In this document: positions 28,738 through 37,360 of the stretch, one piece after another | Layout: each line of letters starts with the position of its first letter | Numbering within the stretch: the first letter of the stretch is position 1 | Assembly: GCA_963791995.1 (NCBI GenBank) | Contig: CAWBUQ010000004.1 | Span: 372,001-436,000, forward strand | Reading direction: 5' to 3' | Length of the DNA stretch: 64,000 nucleotides | Source: Bog-473 sp963791995 | Lineage (GTDB): Bacteria > Actinomycetota > Acidimicrobiia > Acidimicrobiales > RAAP-2 | The notes under the pieces: generated by a model | What the model was told of the DNA's origin: nothing | Database searches by the model: none | Seen by the model: the letters and a program-made list of their open reading frames with translations, nothing else | Translations under genes and position numbers: made by a program

Positions 28738-29649
28738 GTGACCAGGCCTGTGGACGGCCCCGCCCCCGGCACGTGGCGCGTGCTCGTGACCGGGGCCACC
28801 GGAAGGGTCGGCTTCCCCGTCGCCCGCGCCCTTGCCGACCAGCACGAGGTCTTCGGCATGGCGCGCTGCCGACAGGACGGCGACCGCGAGCGGCTGGAGC
28901 AGGCCGGTGTCGAACCCATCGTGGGCGACGTCGCGACATTTGATCTGGCGCAGCTTCCGGCAGGTATCACCCACGTCTTCCATGCGGCAGCGCGTCTTGG
29001 TCGTGAGGCACCCGACGAGGATTGGCAACTCGTCTTCGAAACGAACGCGCAGGCGTCTGGTCGCCTCGTCGCGGCATGCCCCGGCGCCTCGTTCGTCTAC
29101 TGCTCGACCGGATCGGCCTACGCGTACCAAGGGCACCGGCCGCTCCGCGAGGCCGACCCACCGGGCGTGCACCTCGGGGCGTACAGCCTGTCCAAGATCG
29201 CGGGAGAGGCCGTGGTGCGTTTCGCCGCACAACAGGTCGGCAGTCCGCTCGCCATCATCCGAATCTTCTCGACCTACGGACCCGAGGGAGGCACGCCGGT
29301 GAACCGCCTGCGTCGCATCGTCGCCGGCAAGGAGATCGTCCTGCACCCGGATGCGCCGAACAACTACAACCCGATCTTCGAGGACGACTATGTCCGACTG
29401 GCCGAGCGCGCCCTCCAGGTGGCCTCGGTCGACCCCGTGGTCGTGAACTTCGCCGGGAGCGAGACGGTGAGTGCCGAGGATTACTGCGCCTACCTGGGCG
29501 AGCTGGTGGGGCGCCCCGCCATCATCCGTTACGAGGCCGACGCTCCGTGGCCGATCTGGCCCGATGTCACCTACATGCACCAGGTGCTGGGTCGGACCCA
29601 GATTCCGTGGCAAGAGGGCATGCGCCGGGTCGCCGAAATGATTGGCTGA
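28738..29649 (+). CDS. NAD-dependent epimerase/dehydratase
   Basis: GTG 28738 follows GAGGAGG; an ATG three bases earlier is followed at once by TGA. Extended SDR: LVTGATGRVGFPVARAL (T-G-x-x-G-x-x-G), FVYCSTGSAYAYQG, catalytic YSLSK and a sugar-type C-terminal lobe ending in IPWQEGMRRVAEMIG. 303 aa. The substrate is not evident. Confidence 0.88.
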   Translation: MTRPVDGPAPGTWRVLVTGATGRVGFPVARALADQHEVFGMARCRQDGDRERLEQAGVEPIVGDVATFDLAQLPAGITHVFHAAARLGREAPDEDWQLVFETNAQASGRLVAACPGASFVYCSTGSAYAYQGHRPLREADPPGVHLGAYSLSKIAGEAVVRFAAQQVGSPLAIIRIFSTYGPEGGTPVNRLRRIVAGKEIVLHPDAPNNYNPIFEDDYVRLAERALQVASVDPVVVNFAGSETVSAEDYCAYLGELVGRPAIIRYEADAPWPIWPDVTYMHQVLGRTQIPWQEGMRRVAEMIG

Positions 29650-29683
29650 GCCCGGCTCGGCGACACGGTGGCGCTCCAGGCTG

Positions 29684-29700
29684 ATACCCTATAGGGGTAT
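29684..29700. promoter_or_regulatory. CsoR-type operator
   Basis: ATACCC-TATAG-GGGTAT is a perfect 6-bp dyad of the ATACCC/GGGTAT kind bound by CsoR repressors. It lies 25 bp upstream of the csoR start, as expected for autoregulation. Confidence 0.75.
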
Positions 29701-29725
29701 TGAGTACCTACAGATGGGAGGCGCC

Positions 29726-30010
29726 GTGCGGCCCGGCTACATCGACAACAAAGAAGCGGTTCAAAAACGGCTCCGGCGCGTGGAAGGCCAGGTCAGAGGC
29801 CTGCAGCGCATGGTGGACGAAGACCGTTACTGCATCGAGATCCTCGAGCAGGTCTCCGCCGCGACCAAGGCCCTCCAGGCGGTGGCGCTCGAGCTCCTCG
29901 ACGACCACCTGGCGCACTGCGTATCCGACGCCGTGCGCGCCGGCGGGGACGATGCGGCTGAGAAACTGCACGAAGCGTCTGCCGCCATCGGGCGCCTGGT
30001 GCGCTCCTGA
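29726..30010 (+). CDS. csoR: CsoR-family copper-sensing repressor
   Basis: The all-helical 94-aa DUF156 protein has KRLRRVEGQVRGLQRM as the DNA-binding helix. Counting from GTG 29726, Cys36 (RYCIEIL), His61 and Cys65 (HLAHC) fall at the Cu(I) ligand positions of M. tuberculosis CsoR. GTG 29726 is preferred over ATG 29714 because GGGAGG lies 5 bp before it. It represses itself and the downstream permease until Cu(I) binds. Confidence 0.88.
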   Translation: MRPGYIDNKEAVQKRLRRVEGQVRGLQRMVDEDRYCIEILEQVSAATKALQAVALELLDDHLAHCVSDAVRAGGDDAAEKLHEASAAIGRLVRS

Positions 30011-30015
30011 CGGCC

Positions 30016-31350
30016 GTGCTCGGCGCGGCCACGTTCGTGGTGGACATCGGGCGCTCGCTCCGCGAAGCGTTCTTCATGTTCTGGGAGACCCTCTGGCCCC
30101 TCATCCTCGGGTTCGGGCTCGCGGGCGCGGTGCAGGCCTTCGTCAGCCGTGACGCGATGCAGCGGCGGTTAGGGAACCACCGGGGGAGTGCGGTGGTCCG
30201 TGCCTCGGGCTACGGCATGGTCTCGTCGTCGTGCTCGTATGCAGCGTCGGCCATGGCCAAGTCGCTCTTCGCCAAGGGTGCCGACTACATCGCCGCCATG
30301 GTCTTCATGTTCGCGTCGACCAATCTGGTGATCGAACTTGGCATCGTGCTGGTGGTGCTCATGGGCTGGCAGTTCGCCGTGAGCGAATTCGTGGGGGGCA
30401 TCATCATGATCGTCCTGCTGGCCACGCTCGGTGCACTTTGGCTGCGAGGGCGTCTGGTCGTCCAGGCCCGGGAGCGGTTACAGGGCGAAGAGGAGATGCA
30501 CGCGCACGAACACCGACCCTCCGAGCCCGCCGGGGTCACACCATGGTCCGCCCGCGCCCGCACCGCAGCCGGTTGGGCCGACAGTGCGACCTACACGATG
30601 TCCGACCTCACGATGCTCCGCCGTGAATTGTTCATCGGCTACACGGTGGCGGGATTCCTCGCTGTCCTGGTCCCGACGTCGGTCTGGCAGGCCGTGTTCA
30701 TCACGGGCCACGGGTTCTGGACCAGCGTGGAGAACGCCCTGGTCGGTCCCCTCATCGCCGTGATCAGTTTCGTCTGTTCGATCGGCAACGTGCCCTTGGC
30801 GGCCGCGCTGTGGACGGGTGGCATCTCCTTCGGTGGCGTGATCGCCTTCATTTTTGCCGACCTGATCGCCTTCCCCCTCCTCTTGATCTACCGGCGCTAT
30901 TACGGCACCGCGCTCATGGTCCGTATGTTGATCGTCTTCTGGACGCTCATGTCGACCGCGGGCCTCCTGACCGAGTTGCTCTTCGGGGCGGCCGGTCTGG
31001 TGCCCACCTACCGGCCCGCGACGATCGTGCCGGCGCGCTTCTCGTGGAACTACACCACCTATCTCAACCTGTTCTTCCTTGCCGTGTTCGGCGTCTTGTA
31101 CTGGCTGTACCGCAACCGGGCGCGCCTCGGCAGTCGCGACCGCTACGCCCGCGACCCGGTCTGCGGCATGCAGGTCGAGCCCTCACACGCCCCAGCGTCG
31201 CTCGTGCAGGAGGGAGAGCGCTACTGGTTCTGCTCGGATCGCTGCGCCGATGTGTTCAGTGCCGGCACGTCCTCGCGTTCCGACAGCCACGAACACCGGA
31301 CCGGTGAGCACCCGAGTGAGTTGCGTTCGCACACGAGAGGATCCGGCTGA
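30016..31350 (+). CDS. Permease (DUF318/ArsP-like) with C-terminal YHS domain
   Basis: GTG 30016, 5 bp after csoR. About eight transmembrane segments in two halves, each with the family motif: SSSCSYAASAMAKSLFAKGA and FVCSIGNVPLAAALWTGG. A cytoplasmic His-rich loop (MHAHEHRPSEP) separates them. At the C-terminus is a YHS metal-binding domain (DPVCGMQVEPS to YWFCSDRCADVF), as in copper ATPases. With CsoR control this suggests copper export or handling; members of the family also move methylarsenite. 444 aa, intact. Confidence 0.88.
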   Translation: MLGAATFVVDIGRSLREAFFMFWETLWPLILGFGLAGAVQAFVSRDAMQRRLGNHRGSAVVRASGYGMVSSSCSYAASAMAKSLFAKGADYIAAMVFMFASTNLVIELGIVLVVLMGWQFAVSEFVGGIIMIVLLATLGALWLRGRLVVQARERLQGEEEMHAHEHRPSEPAGVTPWSARARTAAGWADSATYTMSDLTMLRRELFIGYTVAGFLAVLVPTSVWQAVFITGHGFWTSVENALVGPLIAVISFVCSIGNVPLAAALWTGGISFGGVIAFIFADLIAFPLLLIYRRYYGTALMVRMLIVFWTLMSTAGLLTELLFGAAGLVPTYRPATIVPARFSWNYTTYLNLFFLAVFGVLYWLYRNRARLGSRDRYARDPVCGMQVEPSHAPASLVQEGERYWFCSDRCADVFSAGTSSRSDSHEHRTGEHPSELRSHTRGSG

Positions 31351-31357
31351 CACACGA

Positions 31358-31397
31358 GGCGAGGGTGAGGATCGGCTCAGCCGATCTCACCCTCGCC
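31358..31397. terminator. Strong bidirectional terminator hairpin
   Basis: The near-perfect long stem pairs GGCGAGGGTGAGG/ATCGGCT with AGCCGATC/TCACCCTCGCC (one bulged G), followed by TTT. It lies between the permease and a convergent small gene, and its right arm also encodes the last codons (GEGEIG) of that gene. Confidence 0.75.
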
Positions 31398-31607
31398 TTT
31401 GACGTTGGCACCGAGTTCGTCCATTTCGCGCTCGTGCGCGGCAACGTCGGGATCGAGCTCGTTGGTTTCGGCCGCCGCCTCTTCCTCAGCAGTCGGTGGC
31501 CGGTCGGCGACGTGCTGTGCCCTGGCCTCCCGCTCTTCCTCGCTTCTGGTTGCGTCATCGACCTGCCCGTCGCCGTCACCGGGCGATCCACTGGACGTCT
31601 GGCTCAT
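31377..31607 (-). CDS. Small acidic conserved protein
   Basis: ATG 31607 follows AGGAGGGATC. The 76 residues are hydrophilic, with PTAEEEAAAETNELDPDVA and AHEREMDELGANVKGEGEIG. This pattern recurs in small actinobacterial proteins of unknown function. Its end overlaps the terminator stem. Confidence 0.7.
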   Translation of the reverse strand: MSQTSSGSPGDGDGQVDDATRSEEEREARAQHVADRPPTAEEEAAAETNELDPDVAAHEREMDELGANVKGEGEIG

Positions 31608-31717
31608 GATCCCTCCTTGTGTTCTTGGTTTGCCATGCCCGTCAACGGCCCAGCTAATCATTGAAGAGGGTTCGAAGTCCGGCAGAGGCGACGGCCGATC
31701 GGTACAGTCCCGTTCCT

Positions 31718-33283
31718 ATGCCGGACTACGACGCCATTGTCATCGGCGCGGGCCACAACGGCCTGACCGCCGCCGCCGTGATGGCGCGCGGAGGTTTGCG
31801 CGTCCTGTGCCTCGAGAAGAACCACTTCATCGGAGGTATGGCCTCCACTACGGAGCTGATCCGGGGCTACCGATTCGAATTGGCGGGGTCCATCCAGTTC
31901 CCGATGCCCAACGAGATCTTCGAAGACCTCGACCTGGGGTCGTGTCCGATCTACGAGCCGGAGGTGCAGTCGGCCAGCATCGGGGGGCCCGACCAGCCGC
32001 CGATCTTTCTGTATTCGGACCCCGATCGCCTGCTGGAGCACCTGGGCGAGACACTGGGAATTGAGGCCGTGCTCGGAATGGCAGAGGTGGCGGCGTGGGC
32101 GGAGGCCCCGGCGCGGGCCATCGGCCGCTTCGACGTCCGTCGGCCGCCCCGCTCGCTCGATGAGATGTGGGCCTGCGCGACGAACGAAGCGGAGCGTGAG
32201 GCCATCCGTATGGCGATGTTCGGCAGCGTGCTCGACGTCGTCGACCGCTATTTGCCCGACCGGGCAAAACACGCACCTGTGCGGAGCATGCTCAGCTTTC
32301 TCGCCGTCAACTCCACCTTCCGGGGGCCGGCCACGCCGGGCAGCGCGCTGTGCCTGGCCTTCGCGCTGGCGTCACCAGGAACGGCCACCATGTCAAAGGT
32401 GCGCGGTGGCCTCGGCACCATGGCGGACCACCTGCTCGCGCTGTTCGAGCAGCACGGCGGGGAGCTCCGTCGCCACGCCAAGGCGACCCGCATTGTGGTC
32501 GAGGGTGGCGTCGTCCGCGGAGTCGAGCTCGGTGAGGGCGAGGTGGCGACGGCATCTGTCGTGGTGTCGAACCTCGATCCGACGGCCACCTTCACCCAGC
32601 TGATTGATGCCGAGTCGCTGCCCGACGCGTTTGCCCGCCGCGTCGCGTCGATCGACCACCGGGCTGCGTATTTCCAGGCACACTTTGCGTTGCGGGGCTT
32701 GCCCCAATACCGGGAGCCCTATGAGGCTCTCAACAACGGGACGTTCGGCCGCAACGTGACCTTCTTCGGAACGGCCGAGCAGATGCAGCGAGACTTCGAG
32801 GGCTGCGTGCGCGGCGAGGTTCCCCGTTCGCCCAGTTTCAACCTGCAGATCCCCTCCCTCGACGACCCGAGCCTCGCTCCGGACGGGATGCATGCGGCCA
32901 GCAGCTTTGCGTTCTACCTACCGATCGGAACTGACCGCGAGTCGCAGGGTCGTCTACGCGATGAGATGGCACAGCGCATGGTGGACAAGATCACGTCGGT
33001 GGCACCGAACTTCCCCGACCTCGTGGAACGCCAGCTGAACTACCCCGCCTATACATACGAGCTGATGTTCGGGTGCACCGGTGGGGACTTTACCCATGGG
33101 CTGCTGCAGCCGGAGTTCATGGGCCCGTTCCGGCCCGGCCCGACGGGATGGCCGGACAATCCGGTACCGGTCGAGGGCCTGTACCTCTGTGGCGCCGGGT
33201 GCCACGGCGGCCCCGGTGTGACGTTCATACCTGGATACAACTGCGGCTATGCGGTGTTGGAAGGAACGAGCGCGCGGTTGTAA
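31718..33283 (+). CDS. FAD-dependent oxidoreductase, phytoene-desaturase/PYROXD2-like
   Basis: ATG 31718. The N-terminal dinucleotide fold YDAIVIGAGHNGLTAAAVMA and GLRVLCLEKNHFIGGMAST bind FAD; the C-terminal GLYLCGAGCHGGPGVTFIPG closes the flavin site. 521 aa, soluble. Related proteins desaturate carotenoids or oxidise amines; the substrate here is unknown. No carotenoid genes accompany it. Its last 37 bp overlap the end of the convergent DUF2834 gene. Confidence 0.9.
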   Translation: MPDYDAIVIGAGHNGLTAAAVMARGGLRVLCLEKNHFIGGMASTTELIRGYRFELAGSIQFPMPNEIFEDLDLGSCPIYEPEVQSASIGGPDQPPIFLYSDPDRLLEHLGETLGIEAVLGMAEVAAWAEAPARAIGRFDVRRPPRSLDEMWACATNEAEREAIRMAMFGSVLDVVDRYLPDRAKHAPVRSMLSFLAVNSTFRGPATPGSALCLAFALASPGTATMSKVRGGLGTMADHLLALFEQHGGELRRHAKATRIVVEGGVVRGVELGEGEVATASVVVSNLDPTATFTQLIDAESLPDAFARRVASIDHRAAYFQAHFALRGLPQYREPYEALNNGTFGRNVTFFGTAEQMQRDFEGCVRGEVPRSPSFNLQIPSLDDPSLAPDGMHAASSFAFYLPIGTDRESQGRLRDEMAQRMVDKITSVAPNFPDLVERQLNYPAYTYELMFGCTGGDFTHGLLQPEFMGPFRPGPTGWPDNPVPVEGLYLCGAGCHGGPGVTFIPGYNCGYAVLEGTSARL

Positions 33284-33708
33284 CGCAGCTGGCGCTCCAT
33301 GAACGCGAGGAAGATCGCGATGGAAAAGGCCAGGCTGGTGAACAGGCTCATGACAAAGAAGATCCAGGCCCACCGCAGGCCTCGGCGGGTTCCTTCGACG
33401 ATGGTCCACAAGGGCATCAGAACCACGTTGACGATCACGTAGTCCTGCGCGGCCGAGTCGGCTGCCCAGTTTGTGAAAAGCAGCTTCGTGTAGTTGATGT
33501 AGTTGGCACGGTGGCCGTAGAGGTGTGTGTAACGGATGTTGAAGTACCAGCCGAGCACGATGGAACACACTCCGACCACGTAGTAGACGCCCTCGAGGAG
33601 CGAGACAGGACCGGCGGCTCCACCCGAGAACAGATGCTTGTTCACGGCGAACGCGACCACCGTGCTGACGATGCCGAGGACACCGAAAATCAGAAGCTGC
33701 GACGTCAT
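33247..33708 (-). CDS. DUF2834 membrane protein
   Basis: ATG 33708 follows GAGGAGGGCC. 153 aa with about four hydrophobic segments (LLIFGVLGIVSTVVAFAV, GVYYVVGVCSIVLGWYF, VIVNVVLMPLWTIVEG, FFVMSLFTSLAFSIAIFLAF). MPLWTIVEGTRRGLRWAW fits DUF2834. Function unknown. Confidence 0.75.
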   Translation of the reverse strand: MTSQLLIFGVLGIVSTVVAFAVNKHLFSGGAAGPVSLLEGVYYVVGVCSIVLGWYFNIRYTHLYGHRANYINYTKLLFTNWAADSAAQDYVIVNVVLMPLWTIVEGTRRGLRWAWIFFVMSLFTSLAFSIAIFLAFMERQLRYNRALVPSNTA

Positions 33709-33791
33709 CTGGCCCTCCTCGTACTGGTGCAGCGCCCTCGAGCGTGCGACCAAACCCTAAGTGCCGTCGCGGCACCGACGGGGGACTCTGC

Positions 33792-34145
33792 TCAGAGCAG
33801 TTCGAGTACCCGCTCAGGCGGGCGGCCGATCACTGCCCTGTCGCCCTTCACGAAAATCGGCCTCTCCAGCAGGACCGGATGCGTCTTCATGGCGTCGAGC
33901 AGTTCGTCGCTGCCGGCGTTCTCGAGCTGCAGCTCCTCGTAGACCGCTTCACCCGTGCGGATCATTGCGCGCGGATCGTCGATTGCGAGGAGATCCATCA
34001 GCCGTTCGAGGTCGCCGCGCGTCGGCGCATCGTCAAGGTAACGGATGACGTCGGCATCAATGCCGCGTTCGTCGAGCAGCGCGAGGGCGGAGCGGCATTT
34101 GGAGCAGGAAGGATTGAAGTAGATCTGGGACACGGCATCACACAC
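33792..34145 (-). CDS. ArsC/Spx-family arsenate-reductase-like protein
   Basis: Thioredoxin-fold protein of 117 aa: IYFNPSCSKCRSALALLDE with the catalytic Cys, RYLDDAPTRGDLERLM, and LLERPIFVKGDRAVIGRPPE. Resembles YfgD/ArsC glutaredoxin-dependent reductases. CSKC rather than CSKS gives a possible internal disulfide. GTG 34145 or GTG 34133 could start it. No arsenic operon is adjacent, though the csoR/permease unit is 2.8 kb away. Confidence 0.85.
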   Translation of the reverse strand: MCDAVSQIYFNPSCSKCRSALALLDERGIDADVIRYLDDAPTRGDLERLMDLLAIDDPRAMIRTGEAVYEELQLENAGSDELLDAMKTHPVLLERPIFVKGDRAVIGRPPERVLELL

Positions 34146-34166
34146 TAGGAGACCGTCGCTGCGCTC

Positions 34167-35604
34167 TCACACGGAGCGCGGCAAGGTGTTCACCACCTGA
34201 GCCCAGGTGAACACGAAGGATCGAACCGGTGTCGCAGATACGGCAAGGGTCACGGCCATGGACGTGCCGCCCCGGTCTCCGCGATGGGTATCGGTGGCGT
34301 TGTCAGCGGCGGCCCCCATGACGACATTGGCACTCGTTCCGAAGTTGTCGAGGAGGCCCTTGCGGTGGCCCCAACATCCCGAAGAGTCTCGGTGGAGACA
34401 GTCGAGGTTGCCGCTGTCATAGCCGTCGTCGTACATCCAGCCATACACCGCATCGAGCCCGTTCGACGATCCACCAGCCCATTCGGCATCGTCGAGCGCA
34501 TAGCCAGACCCAGGATCGGGTGGGTCGTCGGCGCGGTCAGCGCCACGCTGCGCGTTCTGATCGAGCGCGGCCGTGAGACCGCCCAAAGGAGGCAAGCCTC
34601 GGTCCACGCGCTCGAGGTTGACGGCCACAAAGAGTTGCTCGGGCACGCTCAACTGCGCGAACCCGACTGGCAGCACCATCGGTCGGACTCCCTCGAGCGT
34701 CGTGGGCACGGTTGACGGCAGCCAGAACGGCGCCGATACAGGCCGGGGAGTCGTCGATTCCGCTGGAGCAGATCCGTGTGTAGTCGGGAACCGGTGCGAC
34801 ATTGTGGCGGGGATCGGGGATGCCGGTGTCCGATTCGGTCGAGGAGATGCCGTGCAGCGGCTGCAGCTTCCCCTCTGCCATGGTGGCCAGAGCCTGTTTC
34901 CACGTATACGAGTACGCCGCGTGGTGACGCTTGTCGACGGCGAGGATGGCGGCCAAAGACGATCCCCCGCGGTCGCCCGTCGAGGTGTCGCCGCTGGAGT
35001 CGTACGCCGCACCCATCACGAGCGCGTGCCCCCCTGCGTGGAAACGATGGAGGAGGATGCCCCGGTCGGCCCAGCAACCCGAGCCGGTGCTCTCCGTGCA
35101 GCCGGGGACGGCGCTGCCCGGCCCGTCGTCGTACATCCATTGGAAGTCCGCGTCGAGGCCGTTGTCGACGGCTCCGATCCATTCCGTGTCGGCTTGGCTG
35201 AGAGTGCGACTCGTTGGCCGGGGGAGCTGCGCGCGATCGGCAGCCTGCTGGGCTCCTGCGTCGAGCGACGTCTCGAGTCCAGCGAACGGAGCCAGGCCCC
35301 GGTCGACGCGCTCCCGGTCGATCGTCACGAAGAGCTGCTCGGGGACGCTCAGGCTGCCGAAGTCCGAGGGCAGCGCCATCGGCCTCATCCTCTCGTCGGC
35401 CCGAGCGGTGTCGATCGCTTCGAGTGTCAGTCGCAGGCAGGTACTCGATGAGTCAGCACCGACTGGTGCGCACACATTGAGGTAATTGGGCGACGGCGAC
35501 ACCGAATTACTCGGGTCGGCCAGCGCGCTGCCTCCCGCGGCTCCAGTGCAGCTCGCCGCCAGGAGCGCAAAGCCGAGTCCGAGCGTCGCCGCGCCCGCCC
35601 GCAT
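34167..35604 (-). CDS. Secreted CAP-like protein with duplicated domains (one frameshift)
   Basis: A signal sequence (RAGAATLGLGFALLAASC) ends in a lipobox-like AASC, so probably a lipoprotein. Two homologous units of about 170 aa follow. Each opens with a Cys-rich strand (YLNVCAPVG; YTRICSSGI) and continues LSVPEQLFV, RERVDRGLAPFAGL or LERVDRGLPPLGGL, QWMYDDG or GWMYDDG, GCW, and a metal-type His in LLHRFHAGGHALVMGAA that is Asn/Phe in unit 2 (LLDNFGTSANVVMGAA). The frame breaks near 34697 (GCTC, Ala). ERVxRG and the His/Glu layout suggest a divergent CAP/SCP fold. No enzymatic role is claimed. Confidence 0.7.
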
Positions 35605-35760
35605 GCGCGCCGCACTGCTCCTCAGGTCGCCGAGGCCCCCCATCAGGGGATCCACGGTAGTGAGGTTGCGTCCAGGAGCGGCGTCGGCCCGGCGATCGTC
35701 AACGGCGATGGGCGATCACCGATTGCCAGCCCAGCGGGGCGACGGGAACCAGCGAGGTGT

Positions 35761-36381
35761 CTAGCCGCTCGGCGCAGTCGCCAAACCGAGGGTCAGCCAG
35801 CACCAGGGTTTGAATCCTCGGATGTAGCGCTGTGTATTGAGCACGATGTCGAAGCCTGCGTTCGTGACCAGGGAGGAAGCGTCACGGGTGAGGTGACACC
35901 CACCGGCGAGCCGGCGTTGGAGCGGTTCGAAGCGGTGCTGCCAGTGAGCAACGCCCGGATCCGGAGAGAGCCCGTGTTCTAAGAAGTGGAGGGTGCCGCC
36001 GGGGCGCAAGACGCGCCGGATCTCACTGAGCGCCTGCGCCGGATCGGGCACCGTGCACAAGGTGAAGGTGCAGAGCGCTGCATCGCAACACTCGTCAGGG
36101 AGCGGGATCTGCTGTCCGTCCAGCCCGACGTGCTCGACCCGCACCGATGACGTTTCTAATCGCTGCTGGGCGAGTTGGCGCGCCTTGAGGGCCGGCTCCA
36201 CGGCGAGGACCACGTCGACCTCGTGGGGATAATGCGGCACGTTGAGGCCTGATCCGAACCCGATCTCGACCACAGTGCCAGCGAGGCCCTCCGCAGCGCG
36301 TGCCCGCCAGCGGTCGAATCCGGAGGACCCGCATGCCACGTCCACCAGCCGGGGCAGGACATGGTCGCCGTAGACGCCCAT
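35761..36381 (-). CDS. Class I SAM-dependent methyltransferase
   Basis: ATG 36381. Motif I is VVEIGFGSGLNVPHYP, motif II VVLAVEPALKA, post-I LPDECCDAALCTFTLCTVPD and motif III RVLRPGGTLHFLEHGL. 206 aa, similar to UbiE/phospholipid N-methyltransferase-like small methyltransferases. Divergent from the SDR with a 60-bp gap. Substrate unknown. Confidence 0.9.
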   Translation of the reverse strand: MGVYGDHVLPRLVDVACGSSGFDRWRARAAEGLAGTVVEIGFGSGLNVPHYPHEVDVVLAVEPALKARQLAQQRLETSSVRVEHVGLDGQQIPLPDECCDAALCTFTLCTVPDPAQALSEIRRVLRPGGTLHFLEHGLSPDPGVAHWQHRFEPLQRRLAGGCHLTRDASSLVTNAGFDIVLNTQRYIRGFKPWCWLTLGLATAPSG

Positions 36382-36441
36382 CGGCGGCACACTAGCGGGA
36401 GCCGGGCGCCGCGCGCTGTCGCGATGGGGAAGAATCGTCGA

Positions 36442-37290
36442 ATGGACATTCACGGAAGCGCCCTCGTCACGGGCGCGAGTCGCGGCATCGGACGGGCGGT
36501 CGCGCTCGAGCTGGCCAACCGTGGATTCGACACGGTCGCCACCATGCGAGACCCCGCGGCTGGGGCCACCATGGCCTCCGAGACGGAGGGACGGCTCGAC
36601 GTCCGGCGTCTCGACGTGACGGATCCCTCGACCTTCGATCTCCCCGGTGACTTGCGCGTCCTGGTCAACAACGCGGGGATCGACACGGACTTCCTCCCGG
36701 TAGAACACTCGGTGCTCGACGACTGGCGACGGCTGTTCGAGACGAACGTCTTCGGCGTCGTTGCCCTTACCGCCGCCGCCATCGCGACGTTGCGCGACAA
36801 CCGGCCTTCAGTGGTGTGCACCATCACCTCGTCATCGATCTTTGCCTCGGTGCCCTTCTACTCTGCGTACCGAGCGTCGAAGGCAGCGGTCTCCGCTTTC
36901 GACGACAGCTTGCGGGTGGAAGTCGCGCCTTTTGGGATCCGTGTCGTCGAGATCCTTCCGGGTCCAATCGATACGGACATGTTCCGTCTGAGCACCGGTG
37001 AATCAGACGCAGCCCGGTTCACCGACTACCGAGCGCTGGCCGGCGTCGCCGAGACGCTTCGCAAAGAGCACGCCGACCCTCGCGTCGTAGACGCAGCACA
37101 GGCTGCCCGCGCCGTCGTCGACGCCATTCTCGACTCCTCGGGACCCATGCGCTACGGCTGCGACCCCGTCGGCCTCGAGCTGCTCGACCTGTGGCGCCAG
37201 TGCGACGACGAGACGGTGTTCACGATGACGGGGCAGTCGCTCCTGGACCGGGCTGCCCTCCCAGGTGGCGGTGGCGCGGCTGCGGGCTAA
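36442..37290 (+). CDS. Short-chain dehydrogenase/reductase
   Basis: ATG 36442 follows GGGGAAG. Classical SDR: ALVTGASRGIGRAVALEL, VLVNNAGID, ITSSSIFASVPFYSAYRASK (catalytic Ser, Tyr and Lys) and VEILPGPIDTDMF. 282 aa. Long C-terminal region typical of retinol-dehydrogenase-like SDRs. Intact. Confidence 0.92.
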   Translation: MDIHGSALVTGASRGIGRAVALELANRGFDTVATMRDPAAGATMASETEGRLDVRRLDVTDPSTFDLPGDLRVLVNNAGIDTDFLPVEHSVLDDWRRLFETNVFGVVALTAAAIATLRDNRPSVVCTITSSSIFASVPFYSAYRASKAAVSAFDDSLRVEVAPFGIRVVEILPGPIDTDMFRLSTGESDAARFTDYRALAGVAETLRKEHADPRVVDAAQAARAVVDAILDSSGPMRYGCDPVGLELLDLWRQCDDETVFTMTGQSLLDRAALPGGGGAAAG

Positions 37291-37317
37291 TTGGCCTCCA
37301 TCGGCCACGCTCGACTG

Positions 37318-37349
37318 TCAGATCGAAGAAGTATCAGATCGAAGAAGTA
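37318..37349. repeat. Perfect 16-bp tandem direct repeat
   Basis: TCAGATCGAAGAAGTA occurs twice end to end, 11 bp before the TMEM165-like start. The second copy supplies GAAGAAG near the ribosome-binding position. Confidence 0.85.
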
Positions 37350-37360
37350 GAAGGGTAGAC

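Noticed and set aside
35800..35825. tRNA T-loop-like string GGTTTGAATCC
   Set aside because: No acceptor, D or anticodon arms; it encodes GFKP of the methyltransferase on the minus strand.
37291..37360. yybP-ykoY manganese riboswitch before the TMEM165-type gene
   Set aside because: The leader is only about 70 bp and is mostly a tandem repeat; no riboswitch core is visible.
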